Origin: Yaniella halotolerans DSM 15476
Lineage (GTDB): Bacteria; Actinomycetota; Actinomycetes; Actinomycetales; Micrococcaceae
DNA: 64,000 bases
Assembly: GCF_000420805.1 (NCBI RefSeq)
Contig: NZ_ATVQ01000004.1
Location: 62,001 to 126,000 of the forward strand
Reading direction: 5' to 3'
Below the pieces are notes generated by a model, which saw only the letters and a program-made list of their open reading frames with translations, did not search any database and had not been told where the DNA came from. Made by a program: the position numbers and the translations under genes. Shown one piece after another: positions 16,573 through 24,882 of the stretch. Numbering within the stretch: position 1 is the stretch's first letter; the number at the start of each line of letters is the position of its first letter.

Positions 16573-17997
16573 ATGACTACCAGCGACCAAAACCAAACAA
16601 CCCAGCCCACCAATACTTCTGAAGTTTCCTCAGCAACGCTTCGACAAGTTACGTTCGCCGGATTCGCCGGAACAGTCGTCGAATGGTTTGACTTCGCCGT
16701 CTACGGCTTCATGGCAACGATTATTGCCACTCAATTTTTCCCAGAGTCCACCGGTGCGGTGGCCCTGCTTCAGACTTTCGCGATTTTCGCTGTGGCCTTT
16801 GCGCTACGTCCTGTAGGTGGCGCGGTCTTCGGCATGCTCGGCGACCGGGTCGGCCGCAAGTCCGTACTGATCCTGACAGTCCTATTGATGTCCGGCTCCA
16901 CTGCAGCAATCGGCCTCCTACCAAGCTACGAACAGATCGGGATCTGGGCTGCAGTCCTGTTGACCGCTGCACGTTGTTTGCAAGGTCTCTCGGCAGGTGG
17001 CGAATATGCCGGCGCGGTCACCTACGTCATCGAGCACTCCCCGCCCAACCAGCGTGCACGGTGGGGCTCGGCAATGCCGACTGCAACCTTCGCGGCGTTT
17101 GCCGCAGCTGCCCTGCTGTCTTACGTGCTAACGACCGGACTCGGCGAAGCAGCAATGCAAGACTGGGGATGGCGCATTCCGTTCCTTATCGCTGCTCCCC
17201 TAGGTCTCATTGCCTTCTGGATCCGTCGGAAACTCGGCGAGTCCCCCATGTTCCAGGAAACTGAAGACGACGACACCACCGAGCACGCACCACTGCGGTC
17301 CACTATCCGTACTCAGGCCCGTCCAATGATGATCCTGGCCGGTTATATCTCGTTGACCGCGCTTAGCTTCTACATCTTCTCAACGTATATGACGACGTTC
17401 CTTCGTGAAGTTGTGCAGCTCGAGGCAGTTCCGGTACTTGCGTCCAACGTCATTGCCCTGACACTTGCCGCGTGCATGGCTCCACTGGGCGGCATCATCT
17501 GTGACCGCTTTGGCCGTCGTAAGACCATGTTCGCTTCAGCTATCCTGTTGGGCGGTACAGCGATCCCGGGCTACATGATTGCTGCAGGTGCCACCTTCAC
17601 CACTGCACTGCTTGGTCAGCTACTGATTATGTTCGGCACCGTAGCTGCCAACGTGGTAACCGCTGTATTGCTCACCGAGGTCTTCCCAACTCGGGTGCGT
17701 TACACGGCATCGGGTGTCACTTACAACGTTGCCTACGCATTGTTCGGTGGTACAGCACCATATATTGCGACCTGGCTCATTGACGTTACCGGCAACCCAC
17801 TTTCACCGGCCATCTACCTCACCGTGATTGCCGCTGGTGCCTTCATCGCCACCGTGCTCATGCCAGAAACCGCTGGTCGAGACCTCGGTGTTGGTGTTGA
17901 TGATGAACCGATTACCTCCTCTATCCCGGTCTTACCTGCGGATAGCAAGGTCAAAGCATCCAAGCCCAAGAAGGAAAAAGCGACAACTCTCGCCTAA
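16573..17997 (+). CDS. MFS transporter, metabolite:H+ symporter (MHS) family
   Basis: A 474-residue, 12-helix MFS protein. The MHS opening is clear: FAGTVVEWFDFAVYGFMATI, then the loop GMLGDRVGRK (G-x-x-x-D-R-x-G-R-R type) between helices 2 and 3, and RCLQGLSAGGEYAGA in helix 5. Relatives import betaine, proline, citrate or other organic acids and zwitterions. Its place between N-carbamoylsarcosine amidase and an IclR regulator suggests uptake of creatinine, N-methylhydantoin or a related compound; this is inference. ATG 16573 fits the family start. The C-terminal tail is lysine-rich. It converges with the IclR gene at a shared hairpin. Confidence 0.85.
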   Translation: MTTSDQNQTTQPTNTSEVSSATLRQVTFAGFAGTVVEWFDFAVYGFMATIIATQFFPESTGAVALLQTFAIFAVAFALRPVGGAVFGMLGDRVGRKSVLILTVLLMSGSTAAIGLLPSYEQIGIWAAVLLTAARCLQGLSAGGEYAGAVTYVIEHSPPNQRARWGSAMPTATFAAFAAAALLSYVLTTGLGEAAMQDWGWRIPFLIAAPLGLIAFWIRRKLGESPMFQETEDDDTTEHAPLRSTIRTQARPMMILAGYISLTALSFYIFSTYMTTFLREVVQLEAVPVLASNVIALTLAACMAPLGGIICDRFGRRKTMFASAILLGGTAIPGYMIAAGATFTTALLGQLLIMFGTVAANVVTAVLLTEVFPTRVRYTASGVTYNVAYALFGGTAPYIATWLIDVTGNPLSPAIYLTVIAAGAFIATVLMPETAGRDLGVGVDDEPITSSIPVLPADSKVKASKPKKEKATTLA

Positions 17998-18024
17998 AGT
18001 TCAAACAGCAGAACTTTGGCAATA

Positions 18025-18061
18025 CTCGGGGGCATAATCCGTTGCGGATCATGCCCCCGAG
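18025..18061. terminator. Bidirectional terminator between MHS transporter and IclR gene
   Basis: CTCGGGGGCAT (18025-18035) and ATGCCCCCGAG (18051-18061) are perfect inverse copies with a 15-base loop, followed by TTATTTTC. The right arm overlaps the stop of the convergent IclR gene. Confidence 0.75.
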
Positions 18062-18864
18062 TTATTTTCGGAACTGATCGAGGCGCCCAAACGTGCGGAA
18101 ATATCCTGGGCTGTTTGAATAACTGCGCGCTGCAGGCTCTCGGCAGCATTCTGGAATTCCACTCGGGAGGTCGGCGCCGACAAAATGACACAACCGGTCG
18201 CGGTTCCGCGCAGGTCAAACACGACAGCCGAAACGCCGAACTCTTCCGGGGTGGTTCCACCCTGGTTGGTTGCGTAACCGTGCTGCCGGATAAAATCGAG
18301 CTCGATTTCTACTTCTTCTCGACTAATGCCGCCTTCGGGCACCAAGACGCGTCCGGTTTCAATGAGTTGCTGCACGGCTTTGAGCGGCTGATAGGCAAGC
18401 ATCACGCGTACCGACGAAGATTCCCATTGGTTATAGCGGTTCCCAATGGGCTGTGTGTGGCGCACCTGGTGGGGGCTGGCCACCTGTTCAACCACTATTG
18501 TTCCCCCATCACCCCACACCCCGAGGGCGGTTGTTTCCCCGGTGAGTTCAGTGAGGCGTTCTAGGTGTTCTAGGCCCGCAGCACGAATATCAAGATCTGC
18601 CAGCAACGGTGCCGAGAGTTCTAGCACGCTGAGCCCGAGCCGGTAGCGTCCACTGGTCGCTTCACGACGAACATACCCTAGTTCTGCCAACCCGTTGAGC
18701 ATGCGAGATACTGTCGATTTATGCAGCCCGACGATTTCGGATATCTCCGTGACGCCCAGTGCCGGGCGTTTGATAGAGAACGCTTCTAAAATCGACAGCC
18801 CGTTGAGCATGGCTGCCGGTGCACCTTGGGGTTGTCGAACGACAGGTTCATCGGCTTCTGACAA
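18049..18864 (-). CDS. IclR-family transcriptional regulator
   Basis: A 271-residue regulator. The N-terminal winged helix is at about residues 20-80 (LSILEAFSIKRPALGVTEIS, with GLHKSTVSRMLNGLAELGYV as recognition helix), followed by an IclR effector domain (TTALGVWGDGGTIVVEQV, GRVLVPEGG, GYATNQGGTTPEEFGVSAVV). It lies convergent to the MHS transporter of the amidase region. It is one of two IclR proteins in the window and therefore a candidate for the TGCAAC-N3-GTTGCA operators. Upstream of the start is a small inverted repeat CAAAT-N7-ATTTG (18875-18891) that may be autoregulatory. Confidence 0.87.
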   Translation of the reverse strand: MSEADEPVVRQPQGAPAAMLNGLSILEAFSIKRPALGVTEISEIVGLHKSTVSRMLNGLAELGYVRREATSGRYRLGLSVLELSAPLLADLDIRAAGLEHLERLTELTGETTALGVWGDGGTIVVEQVASPHQVRHTQPIGNRYNQWESSSVRVMLAYQPLKAVQQLIETGRVLVPEGGISREEVEIELDFIRQHGYATNQGGTTPEEFGVSAVVFDLRGTATGCVILSAPTSRVEFQNAAESLQRAVIQTAQDISARLGASISSENNSGA

Positions 18865-19015
18865 TGTTGCTCCTCAAATACATATGATTTGCCTCAATAT
18901 TGTCACATTTTCTGTTTGTATGTTCGGAGCGTGCCGGGGCTAGCAAACTTCCAAGAGGCAACCAGGTGGACAGTGATGGCCAATACTATTTGTGGAGAGC
19001 AGGCACAGCATTGCG

Positions 19016-21127
19016 TTAGGACGTAAACAGTTCTGGGTAGAGATTCCGTATCTCATGCTCCATGACAGGCGCTAATGTGGTGGCATATTGAGGGGTTATG
19101 TGGGAGTTGTCGTACCATACCGCCACGTTGCCCACCACGGCGGAACAAGCCGTATCCGGACCCTGTTCAACGCCGGGACAGATGTATGGGTTCATGTCTA
19201 TGGTATGTGTCGTTTCAGCTAAATCTTCTGTTTCAATCGGATTGGGACCATGCGCGTCGCCAACCATCCCTCCGCATTCTTCAGGTGGATTTCCTGATGC
19301 CAAACAATCTGCGGTCCCGGCAGTTCCTCCTGGACGAATCAGGCCTCGGATCAATAACAGCGGGGTATCCGTTGCCGCAATCTGGTCCCAACGATCCTGA
19401 GCACCTTCGGCAAAGCCTTCTTCAGCAGGGCGGCTATACATTTGGGTGCCTGGGGCCACCACAAGATCAATGTCTTCGGATCCCAGGTAGTCCATGAAAT
19501 TGTCGTTCCACTGGTGGCAGTAATCATTGCCTGGTTGATCCGGTACGCCGGTGAAATTACATCCGGACTTGATTGCCAAAATTACTTCCCAGTTGTATTC
19601 ACGGCCAAGTGTCCGGAACGTCTGTTCCCAATGTCCTGCATGCGAATCTGGAGCCAATACGATGGTTGCCGATGGATTCTCCGGGACCTCTGGATCTTCA
19701 CACAGGGTGACTTCATAACTGCCTGGTTCATTTCTTCCATCCTGGCGACAGTCCTGGGTGATGTAATCTTGCTCCACCGCGGCAAGTTCCTCACCATGCG
19801 GTTCAAAAGTGTCAACTTCAGGCGCCTGTGGTCCGTCTTCAAGTGTCGTCAAAGCTCCCGGATACGTGTCAGTATCCAGCGTATAGCCAGCCTCTTGAGC
19901 TTGGGCTGCTTCCTGCTGTTTCGACATCGTGTAGTTGGCCACGACATTGCTAAACACCAGCATGACAACCAGCCCAACCGCTACCGGTATCGTGTTGGCT
20001 CGCTCACCGGGGGCCCGACGGCCCCAGGATTGTATTGGACGTTCCACTAGGTGATTCAACAGCATCGCTAAGACAATTGCCGCCACAAGAATCACCAGAC
20101 CCCCACGGATACCTACCGCATCACGATCGCGCAGCGCCAGATAGAAAATCAGTAACGGCCAATGCCACAAATACAACGCGTAGGAGTAATCGCCGATCCA
20201 ATTAAAGATCTTGTTATTGAGTAATTTCGTCACCGAACCGCGTTCAGCCGTTCCATCCTGAGAGGCGGCCAGCAGTACAAATGCCAGTCCCAACAGCGGC
20301 CACAGTGCAAGTGGGCCAGGAAACTGTTGTCCCCCGTCAAAAAGAAATCCGGTCGATACGACCATGAAGAGTCCTGCCCAACCCAGGACGAGACGGACTC
20401 CCTGTACCAAACGAAGATGGTCTATGACGATCGCTAGTAACCCACCAAATGCCAGTTGCCACAGTCGCGTACTCGTGGCCAAGTACGCTTCGTCTTGCAA
20501 TTGAGCACCGTAGACAACGGCCCAAAGCATCGAGATCGCTAGCGTGGCGACCAACACCGTGCCGACCCAGAACACAGCCGGTTGATTCCGTTTTCTAGCC
20601 AACCAGACGAGCCCGACAATAATAAACGGAATCACCAAGTAGAACTGTCCCTGCACGGACAGCGACCAAAAATGTTGGAACAGCGATGTTTCTGGTCCCG
20701 CTGCGTCGTATGATAGCTGGGAATTAATGAGTTCTAGGTTCTCGTAGTACAGCAATGACGCAACCGCTTCGCATAGCATTTGCGTGTGCTGGGTATACGG
20801 CAGGATAAACACCCCGGCAATCGTCGTTATCACCACGACAATGGCGGCGGGCGCAAAAATGCGACGAAAGAGCCGGCCGAAATATGCCAGGAAGTTGATT
20901 CGCCCGTGGTTCTCCGCAGCCTCTCGCAGCAACATCGCAGTAAATAAGAAACCGGAAACCGTCAGGAAGATGTCGATACCGCCAGAAACGCGGCCGTTTC
21001 CGAAAAGGTGGAACAGAACGACACCCAGGATCGCCAGACCTCGAATACCGTGCAAATCTGGTCGGTATTTACGCTGGGGTGTATGCCGTGCGACTCGTGA
21101 TGCTTGCGATGTCTGCTGCAAGGACAT
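19016..21127 (-). CDS. OafA/YrhL-type membrane acyltransferase with C-terminal SGNH domain
   Basis: A 703-residue protein that transfers acyl groups to cell-surface glycans. Residues about 20-400 are an acyltransferase-3 domain with around ten helices and the motif LHGIRGLAILGVVLFH near the start; GGIDIFLTVSGFLFT follows. The extracellular C-terminal part is SGNH-like: VLAPDSHAGHW carries the serine (the usual residue before DSH is glycine, here proline), and WYDNSHITPQYA carries the D-x-x-H pair. The target sugar is unknown. It stands alone, with short gaps on both sides. Confidence 0.85.
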   Translation of the reverse strand: MSLQQTSQASRVARHTPQRKYRPDLHGIRGLAILGVVLFHLFGNGRVSGGIDIFLTVSGFLFTAMLLREAAENHGRINFLAYFGRLFRRIFAPAAIVVVITTIAGVFILPYTQHTQMLCEAVASLLYYENLELINSQLSYDAAGPETSLFQHFWSLSVQGQFYLVIPFIIVGLVWLARKRNQPAVFWVGTVLVATLAISMLWAVVYGAQLQDEAYLATSTRLWQLAFGGLLAIVIDHLRLVQGVRLVLGWAGLFMVVSTGFLFDGGQQFPGPLALWPLLGLAFVLLAASQDGTAERGSVTKLLNNKIFNWIGDYSYALYLWHWPLLIFYLALRDRDAVGIRGGLVILVAAIVLAMLLNHLVERPIQSWGRRAPGERANTIPVAVGLVVMLVFSNVVANYTMSKQQEAAQAQEAGYTLDTDTYPGALTTLEDGPQAPEVDTFEPHGEELAAVEQDYITQDCRQDGRNEPGSYEVTLCEDPEVPENPSATIVLAPDSHAGHWEQTFRTLGREYNWEVILAIKSGCNFTGVPDQPGNDYCHQWNDNFMDYLGSEDIDLVVAPGTQMYSRPAEEGFAEGAQDRWDQIAATDTPLLLIRGLIRPGGTAGTADCLASGNPPEECGGMVGDAHGPNPIETEDLAETTHTIDMNPYICPGVEQGPDTACSAVVGNVAVWYDNSHITPQYATTLAPVMEHEIRNLYPELFTS

Positions 21128-21296
21128 GGACTCAACTCCGAATCGATCTCACAGTGCCGTACTGAACGTTGGGATCAGCCAACTGAGAAAGGCTACTGGG
21201 CGGATGGGACTAAATTATCTTCCCAACGAAACATCCGCATGGCAAGCTGAAGGAACACGCTGGCCTCCCTTGAACGCTGTTGTTGCGATCATTGGG

Positions 21297-22403
21297 CTAA
21301 GCGCCCAGTTGCACTCCAATAAGTACCGGTTCCGGTACCAGGTGGATCCCCCATTTTGCGGCCACACCATCACGCACAACGGTAGCGATCTGCACCAAAT
21401 CTTGGGTGCTGGCAGCACCCCGGTTCGTCAAAGCCAGCGTGTGTTTCGTCGACAGACTTGCGCGACCGTTGACCGTGTTGGGTTCGTCCTGCAGGCCAAA
21501 CCCCTTATTGAAGCCCGCATGATCGATTAACCAGGCGGCTGAGAGTTTGACCGTTTCGGTGGTATCTCCGGCTTCGTGGTGCGGGAATCGTGGAGCATCT
21601 GCTGGCAGGCTAGCCGCCACGTCGATGGGGACGATGGGGTTGGTGAAAAATGAGCCGGTCGACCACGTATCATGGTCGTACGAGTAGAGCACCATACCTT
21701 TGGACCCACGCAAGTCCAACACAGTTTGCCGGATTTGTTCCAAGGGGGCGCTTTGTTCGAGTTCAAGATCGAGCGCACGTGCCAACTGCGGGTAGCGAAT
21801 CGGTGCCGATGTTCCGGTTTTCACGAGCTGGAGGTCTACAGAAAGCACAATCCAACGTGGTGATGCGTGATAAAAGTTCGTCGTGGATGACGCGATGGTG
21901 CGTTTGATTATCGAATCGCGGTAACCAAACTCCAGCTCATCACCGGTCAGCGTCACGATGCGGTTGACCTGACGGTCCCAGGCGCGAATGCTCACGAGCG
22001 TTTTTGAGATATCCGCCCCGTAGGCCCCGACATTTTGCACCGGAGTTGCCCCGGTTGAACCGGGAATGCCCGACAGCGCTTCGATCCCGGTCAGTCCTTC
22101 TGCAACCGACCAGGCTACGACCGCATCCCATTCGTGGCCAGCAGCGATCCGTACATAGACGTATTCCTCGGTTGATTCGAGGATCTCGATGCCTTGAGTA
22201 GCAAGGTGCACCACGGTTCCGGGGAAACCTGCATCGGCGACCAACATGTTGGAGCCACCGGCCAGTACCAGAAGTGGTGTGTTGGCAGCATCGGCGTCGG
22301 CGATTGCCGTGGTGAGCTGTTTTTCAGTCGAAACAGTGACCCAGGTGGTTGCAGGGCCTCCGACGCGAGCGGTCGTGTGGTTGGCCAGGAGGTTTTCAGG
22401 CAT
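21297..22403 (-). CDS. murB: UDP-N-acetylenolpyruvoylglucosamine reductase
   Basis: Reduces UDP-GlcNAc-enolpyruvate to UDP-MurNAc in peptidoglycan synthesis, using FAD and NADPH. The 368-residue protein has NHTTARVGGPA at the start, LVLAGGSNMLVAD for FAD, GIEALSGIPGSTGATPVQNV, FGYRDSIIK, and WSTGSFFTNPI with the catalytic serine. ATG 22403 gives the normal N-terminus. It is the last gene of a dehydratase-dehydratase-murB run, four bases after the preceding stop. Confidence 0.92.
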   Translation of the reverse strand: MPENLLANHTTARVGGPATTWVTVSTEKQLTTAIADADAANTPLLVLAGGSNMLVADAGFPGTVVHLATQGIEILESTEEYVYVRIAAGHEWDAVVAWSVAEGLTGIEALSGIPGSTGATPVQNVGAYGADISKTLVSIRAWDRQVNRIVTLTGDELEFGYRDSIIKRTIASSTTNFYHASPRWIVLSVDLQLVKTGTSAPIRYPQLARALDLELEQSAPLEQIRQTVLDLRGSKGMVLYSYDHDTWSTGSFFTNPIVPIDVAASLPADAPRFPHHEAGDTTETVKLSAAWLIDHAGFNKGFGLQDEPNTVNGRASLSTKHTLALTNRGAASTQDLVQIATVVRDGVAAKWGIHLVPEPVLIGVQLGA

Positions 22404-22407
22404 GGGG

Positions 22408-22875
22408 TTAGAGCTGGACCTGTACTTGTGCACGAGTCAGCACGCGCGCATCATCATCTGCCGGGTTGGTGACCGAGAGGTCAACGCGGACGACTCGTGT
22501 TTCTTCGTTGATCGCACCAATCTTGGCGGTGACGTTTAGGGCGGCACCCGGATTGGGGTTTTCGAAGGGGCGAGCTGGGTCGAAGGTCTGGGTGGTTTCT
22601 ACCACCGGAACCATGGCAGAAAAGCGCGTTTGGTAGTCGATGATGGCCGTCGGATCTTCTGTCCATTCGGTGACCACATCAACGGCTAGCCCCATGCTCA
22701 GCATGCCGTGTGCGATGACGCCCGGCAGCTCGGCTTGTTGGGCCGTAGCGTCTGACCAGTGGATCGGGTTGAAGTCTTTGGATGCCCCCGCGTATCGGAT
22801 CAAATCTGCACGATTGATGTCGATGGTGCGGGTGGCGATCACATCGCCCTTGGTCAGGTGTTCGATAGCAGGCAT
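22408..22875 (-). CDS. MaoC-like dehydratase (HadB type)
   Basis: A 155-residue hotdog hydratase. NRADLIRYAGASKDFNPIHW carries the D-x-N-P-x-H hydratase motif with catalytic Asp and His, and GVIAHGMLSMGLAVD follows. Together with the upstream gene it probably forms a heterodimeric (R)-3-hydroxyacyl dehydratase like the mycobacterial HadAB/HadBC enzymes. Gene order dehydratase-dehydratase-murB is common in Actinobacteria. Confidence 0.83.
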   Translation of the reverse strand: MPAIEHLTKGDVIATRTIDINRADLIRYAGASKDFNPIHWSDATAQQAELPGVIAHGMLSMGLAVDVVTEWTEDPTAIIDYQTRFSAMVPVVETTQTFDPARPFENPNPGAALNVTAKIGAINEETRVVRVDLSVTNPADDDARVLTRAQVQVQL

Positions 22876-22885
22876 AATAACGTCC

Positions 22886-23320
22886 TTATCCGCGGATCAG
22901 CAGCGTGGAAGTGATCGTGGCAATGGGAGCACGATCAGCGTTGGTAATCTCGGTTGCGGTGGTGAGCAGTCGGTTCCCGGCAAGTTCTTTGGCCGAGGTG
23001 ACGGTTGCTTGAGCGAATAATTCGTCACCGGCGACCACGGCACGGTGGTGGGTGAAGCGCTGATCGGCGTGCACCACCCGAGAGAAGTCGACTTCTGCTT
23101 CTGGATCATTGACCATCAGTGCTTCGGCACGCTGGGCAATGGTCACCAGGTAGGTCGGCGGGGCCACTAAATCTTTATGGCCGGCCGCACGGGCTGCGTC
23201 AATGTCGTGGTGCAACGGGTGCATATTTTTGACGGCGTTAGCAAAGTTGCGGATATCTTCGCTTCCGACGTGGTACGGGCCAACGGCGGGATATTCGCGG
23301 CCGGTGAGGTCAACAGTCAT
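22886..23320 (-). CDS. FAS1-type/MaoC-like dehydratase partner (HadA type)
   Basis: A 144-residue hotdog protein with a MaoC-N-like fold: PYHVGSEDIRNFANAVKNMH, then LVAPPTYLVTIAQRA and VDFSRVVHADQRFTHHRAVV. It lacks the full D-x-N-x-x-H motif, so it is likely the substrate-binding partner of the following HadB-type protein, ten bases downstream. Confidence 0.8.
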   Translation of the reverse strand: MTVDLTGREYPAVGPYHVGSEDIRNFANAVKNMHPLHHDIDAARAAGHKDLVAPPTYLVTIAQRAEALMVNDPEAEVDFSRVVHADQRFTHHRAVVAGDELFAQATVTSAKELAGNRLLTTATEITNADRAPIATITSTLLIRG

Positions 23321-23322
23321 GT

Positions 23323-23601
23323 TTAGTCCTTTCCACGCTGTTGGCGACGCTTATTGTCGGCTTCTAGATTTTCTCGGAGTTCTCTGCGGCGTCCGGTCAT
23401 ACGGATAACCTGCGCAACGACGTGGGTTACCAATCCGGTGCCGATGATCACCGCGGCCACGATAGACAGCTGCCGGGTTGAGGTCACACCACCGACTATG
23501 GCGGTGATAAAACCGATGCCGAGGATGATCATGCCGGCGATGAGCACCCGCTGATACGTGCGGGAGCCGGTGCTATACGGGTTCTGATCCATCCATGACA
23601 T
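23323..23601 (-). CDS. 92-residue two-span membrane protein
   Basis: Two hydrophobic helices at about residues 18-38 and 44-66 with a short linker, and a charged C-terminal tail rich in Arg, Glu and Lys (GRRRELRENLEADNKRRQQR). The N-terminus MSWMDQNPYSTGSR is cytoplasmic-like. Function unknown. Its stop lies two bases before the HadA-type start, so it belongs to that operon. Confidence 0.65.
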   Translation of the reverse strand: MSWMDQNPYSTGSRTYQRVLIAGMIILGIGFITAIVGGVTSTRQLSIVAAVIIGTGLVTHVVAQVIRMTGRRRELRENLEADNKRRQQRGKD

Positions 23602-23625
23602 AGCTTCTATTATCCACCAGCCGGG

Positions 23626-24792
23626 CTATTCGCCCTTGACGTTTACGATTTGGCGCAGGGTGTGGCGGATTGTGACCAGATCTTTGGAATCTTCCATGAC
23701 TTGATCGATTGGTTTATACGCCTGGGGTATTTCATCGATGAATTTATCGGTATCCCGATATTCGATGCCAACCATCGCTTGTCGCAGGTCATCCTGACTG
23801 AAGTTGCGTCGGGCTGCTCGGCGCGAATATTGGCGACCAGCGCCGTGGGGAGCAGAATCTAAGGCCTCGGCGTTCCCCTTACCCTGCACAATGTAGGAGG
23901 CAGCACCCATGGAACCAGGGATCGACGCCATATCACCATTGCGAGCTCGGATGGCACCCTTGCGCGTTACCCAGACGGTTTTACCAAAGTGTTCTTCTTG
24001 CTCCGTGAAGTTGTGATGCGAGTTGATCCGCTGAAGGTCTTGTACGGGTTCGCCTGCCCAGTGCCCTAACTGGTGGTTGACCCGGTCCATCATTTCTTCA
24101 CGGTTGAGCAGCGCGAAGTGTTGGGCCCAGCGCAGGTGAGCGATGTAGGCGGTGAACTCTTCGGTTCCTTCGTCCAGCCATGCCAGATCTGGGTGTGGCA
24201 ACTGGTCATCAGCCTGGTGTCGCAGGCCCTTGGCGAGGCCAATGTAGTGGGTCGCAATTTTATTACCGATACCGCGTGAACCGGAGTGCAAGAAGGTCCA
24301 GACCTGTTCGTGTTCATCGACGCAGACTTCAATGAAATGATTCCCACCGCCCAGTGTGCCCAGCTGTACCCGCCAGTTTTTGTCAAACGCATCGGGGTCA
24401 ACATCGTTCTGCAGTGCGAGTTCTTCAAGTTCGTCAACGCGAGGTTTTGCGGTGGATAAGACCTTGCGATTGTATTTTCCGGCTGAGACCGGGATAGCAC
24501 GCTCGATCTCTTGGCGTAGTGTGCGCAGGTCTTTGGGTAGGTCGGCCAAGCTAAATTGTGTTTGGACAGCGATCATGCCGCAGCCGATATCAACGCCGAC
24601 GGCAGCGGGCATGACCGCACCCAGTGTTGGGATGACAGATCCAACGGTAGCTCCGTACCCCAGGTGCGCATCAGCCATCAGCGCTACGTGTGGGTAAATG
24701 AATTCGAGTTCCGCTGATGTCACGGCCTGTTGGCGAGTTTGGTCCTCGAGCATTGAAGCCCAAGAAACTAACCGATCGTTGAGACGTTCCAT
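23626..24792 (-). CDS. rtcB: RtcB-family RNA ligase
   Basis: A 388-residue RNA ligase that joins 2',3'-cyclic phosphate (or 3'-phosphate) and 5'-OH RNA ends using GTP and Mn. Motifs: MADAHLGYGATVGSVIP, VGVDIGCGMIAVQ (metal Asp and Cys), GTLGGGNHFIEV, HSGSRGIG, and SAPHGAGRQYSRR with the guanylylated histidine. ATG 24792 gives the usual short N-terminus; the frame extends 14 codons upstream. I see no archease gene beside it. An RNA-repair role is likely. Confidence 0.92.
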   Translation of the reverse strand: MERLNDRLVSWASMLEDQTRQQAVTSAELEFIYPHVALMADAHLGYGATVGSVIPTLGAVMPAAVGVDIGCGMIAVQTQFSLADLPKDLRTLRQEIERAIPVSAGKYNRKVLSTAKPRVDELEELALQNDVDPDAFDKNWRVQLGTLGGGNHFIEVCVDEHEQVWTFLHSGSRGIGNKIATHYIGLAKGLRHQADDQLPHPDLAWLDEGTEEFTAYIAHLRWAQHFALLNREEMMDRVNHQLGHWAGEPVQDLQRINSHHNFTEQEEHFGKTVWVTRKGAIRARNGDMASIPGSMGAASYIVQGKGNAEALDSAPHGAGRQYSRRAARRNFSQDDLRQAMVGIEYRDTDKFIDEIPQAYKPIDQVMEDSKDLVTIRHTLRQIVNVKGE

Positions 24793-24834
24793 ATGGCTGC
24801 AGTGTAGTCGAGAACCGCTAAGACAACGAGACAC

Positions 24835-24868
24835 AGCAGCCGGCCCGAAACGTTTCGGGCCGGCTGCT
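24835..24868. terminator. 34-bp perfect palindrome downstream of sdaA
   Basis: The sequence from 24835 to 24868 is its own reverse complement, built on AGCAGCCGGCCCGAAAC and its inverse. It lies between the sdaA stop and the rtcB start, 14 bp after the sdaA stop. A 17-bp stem with hardly any loop and no clear T-run fits a transcription stop less neatly than the others here, though this is its likely role. Confidence 0.6.
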
Positions 24869-24882
24869 GTTGGTGAGTTTTG

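Noticed and set aside
24835-24868. Insertion-sequence end or attachment site
   Set aside because: No transposase, target duplication or second copy is visible; a stop signal is simpler.
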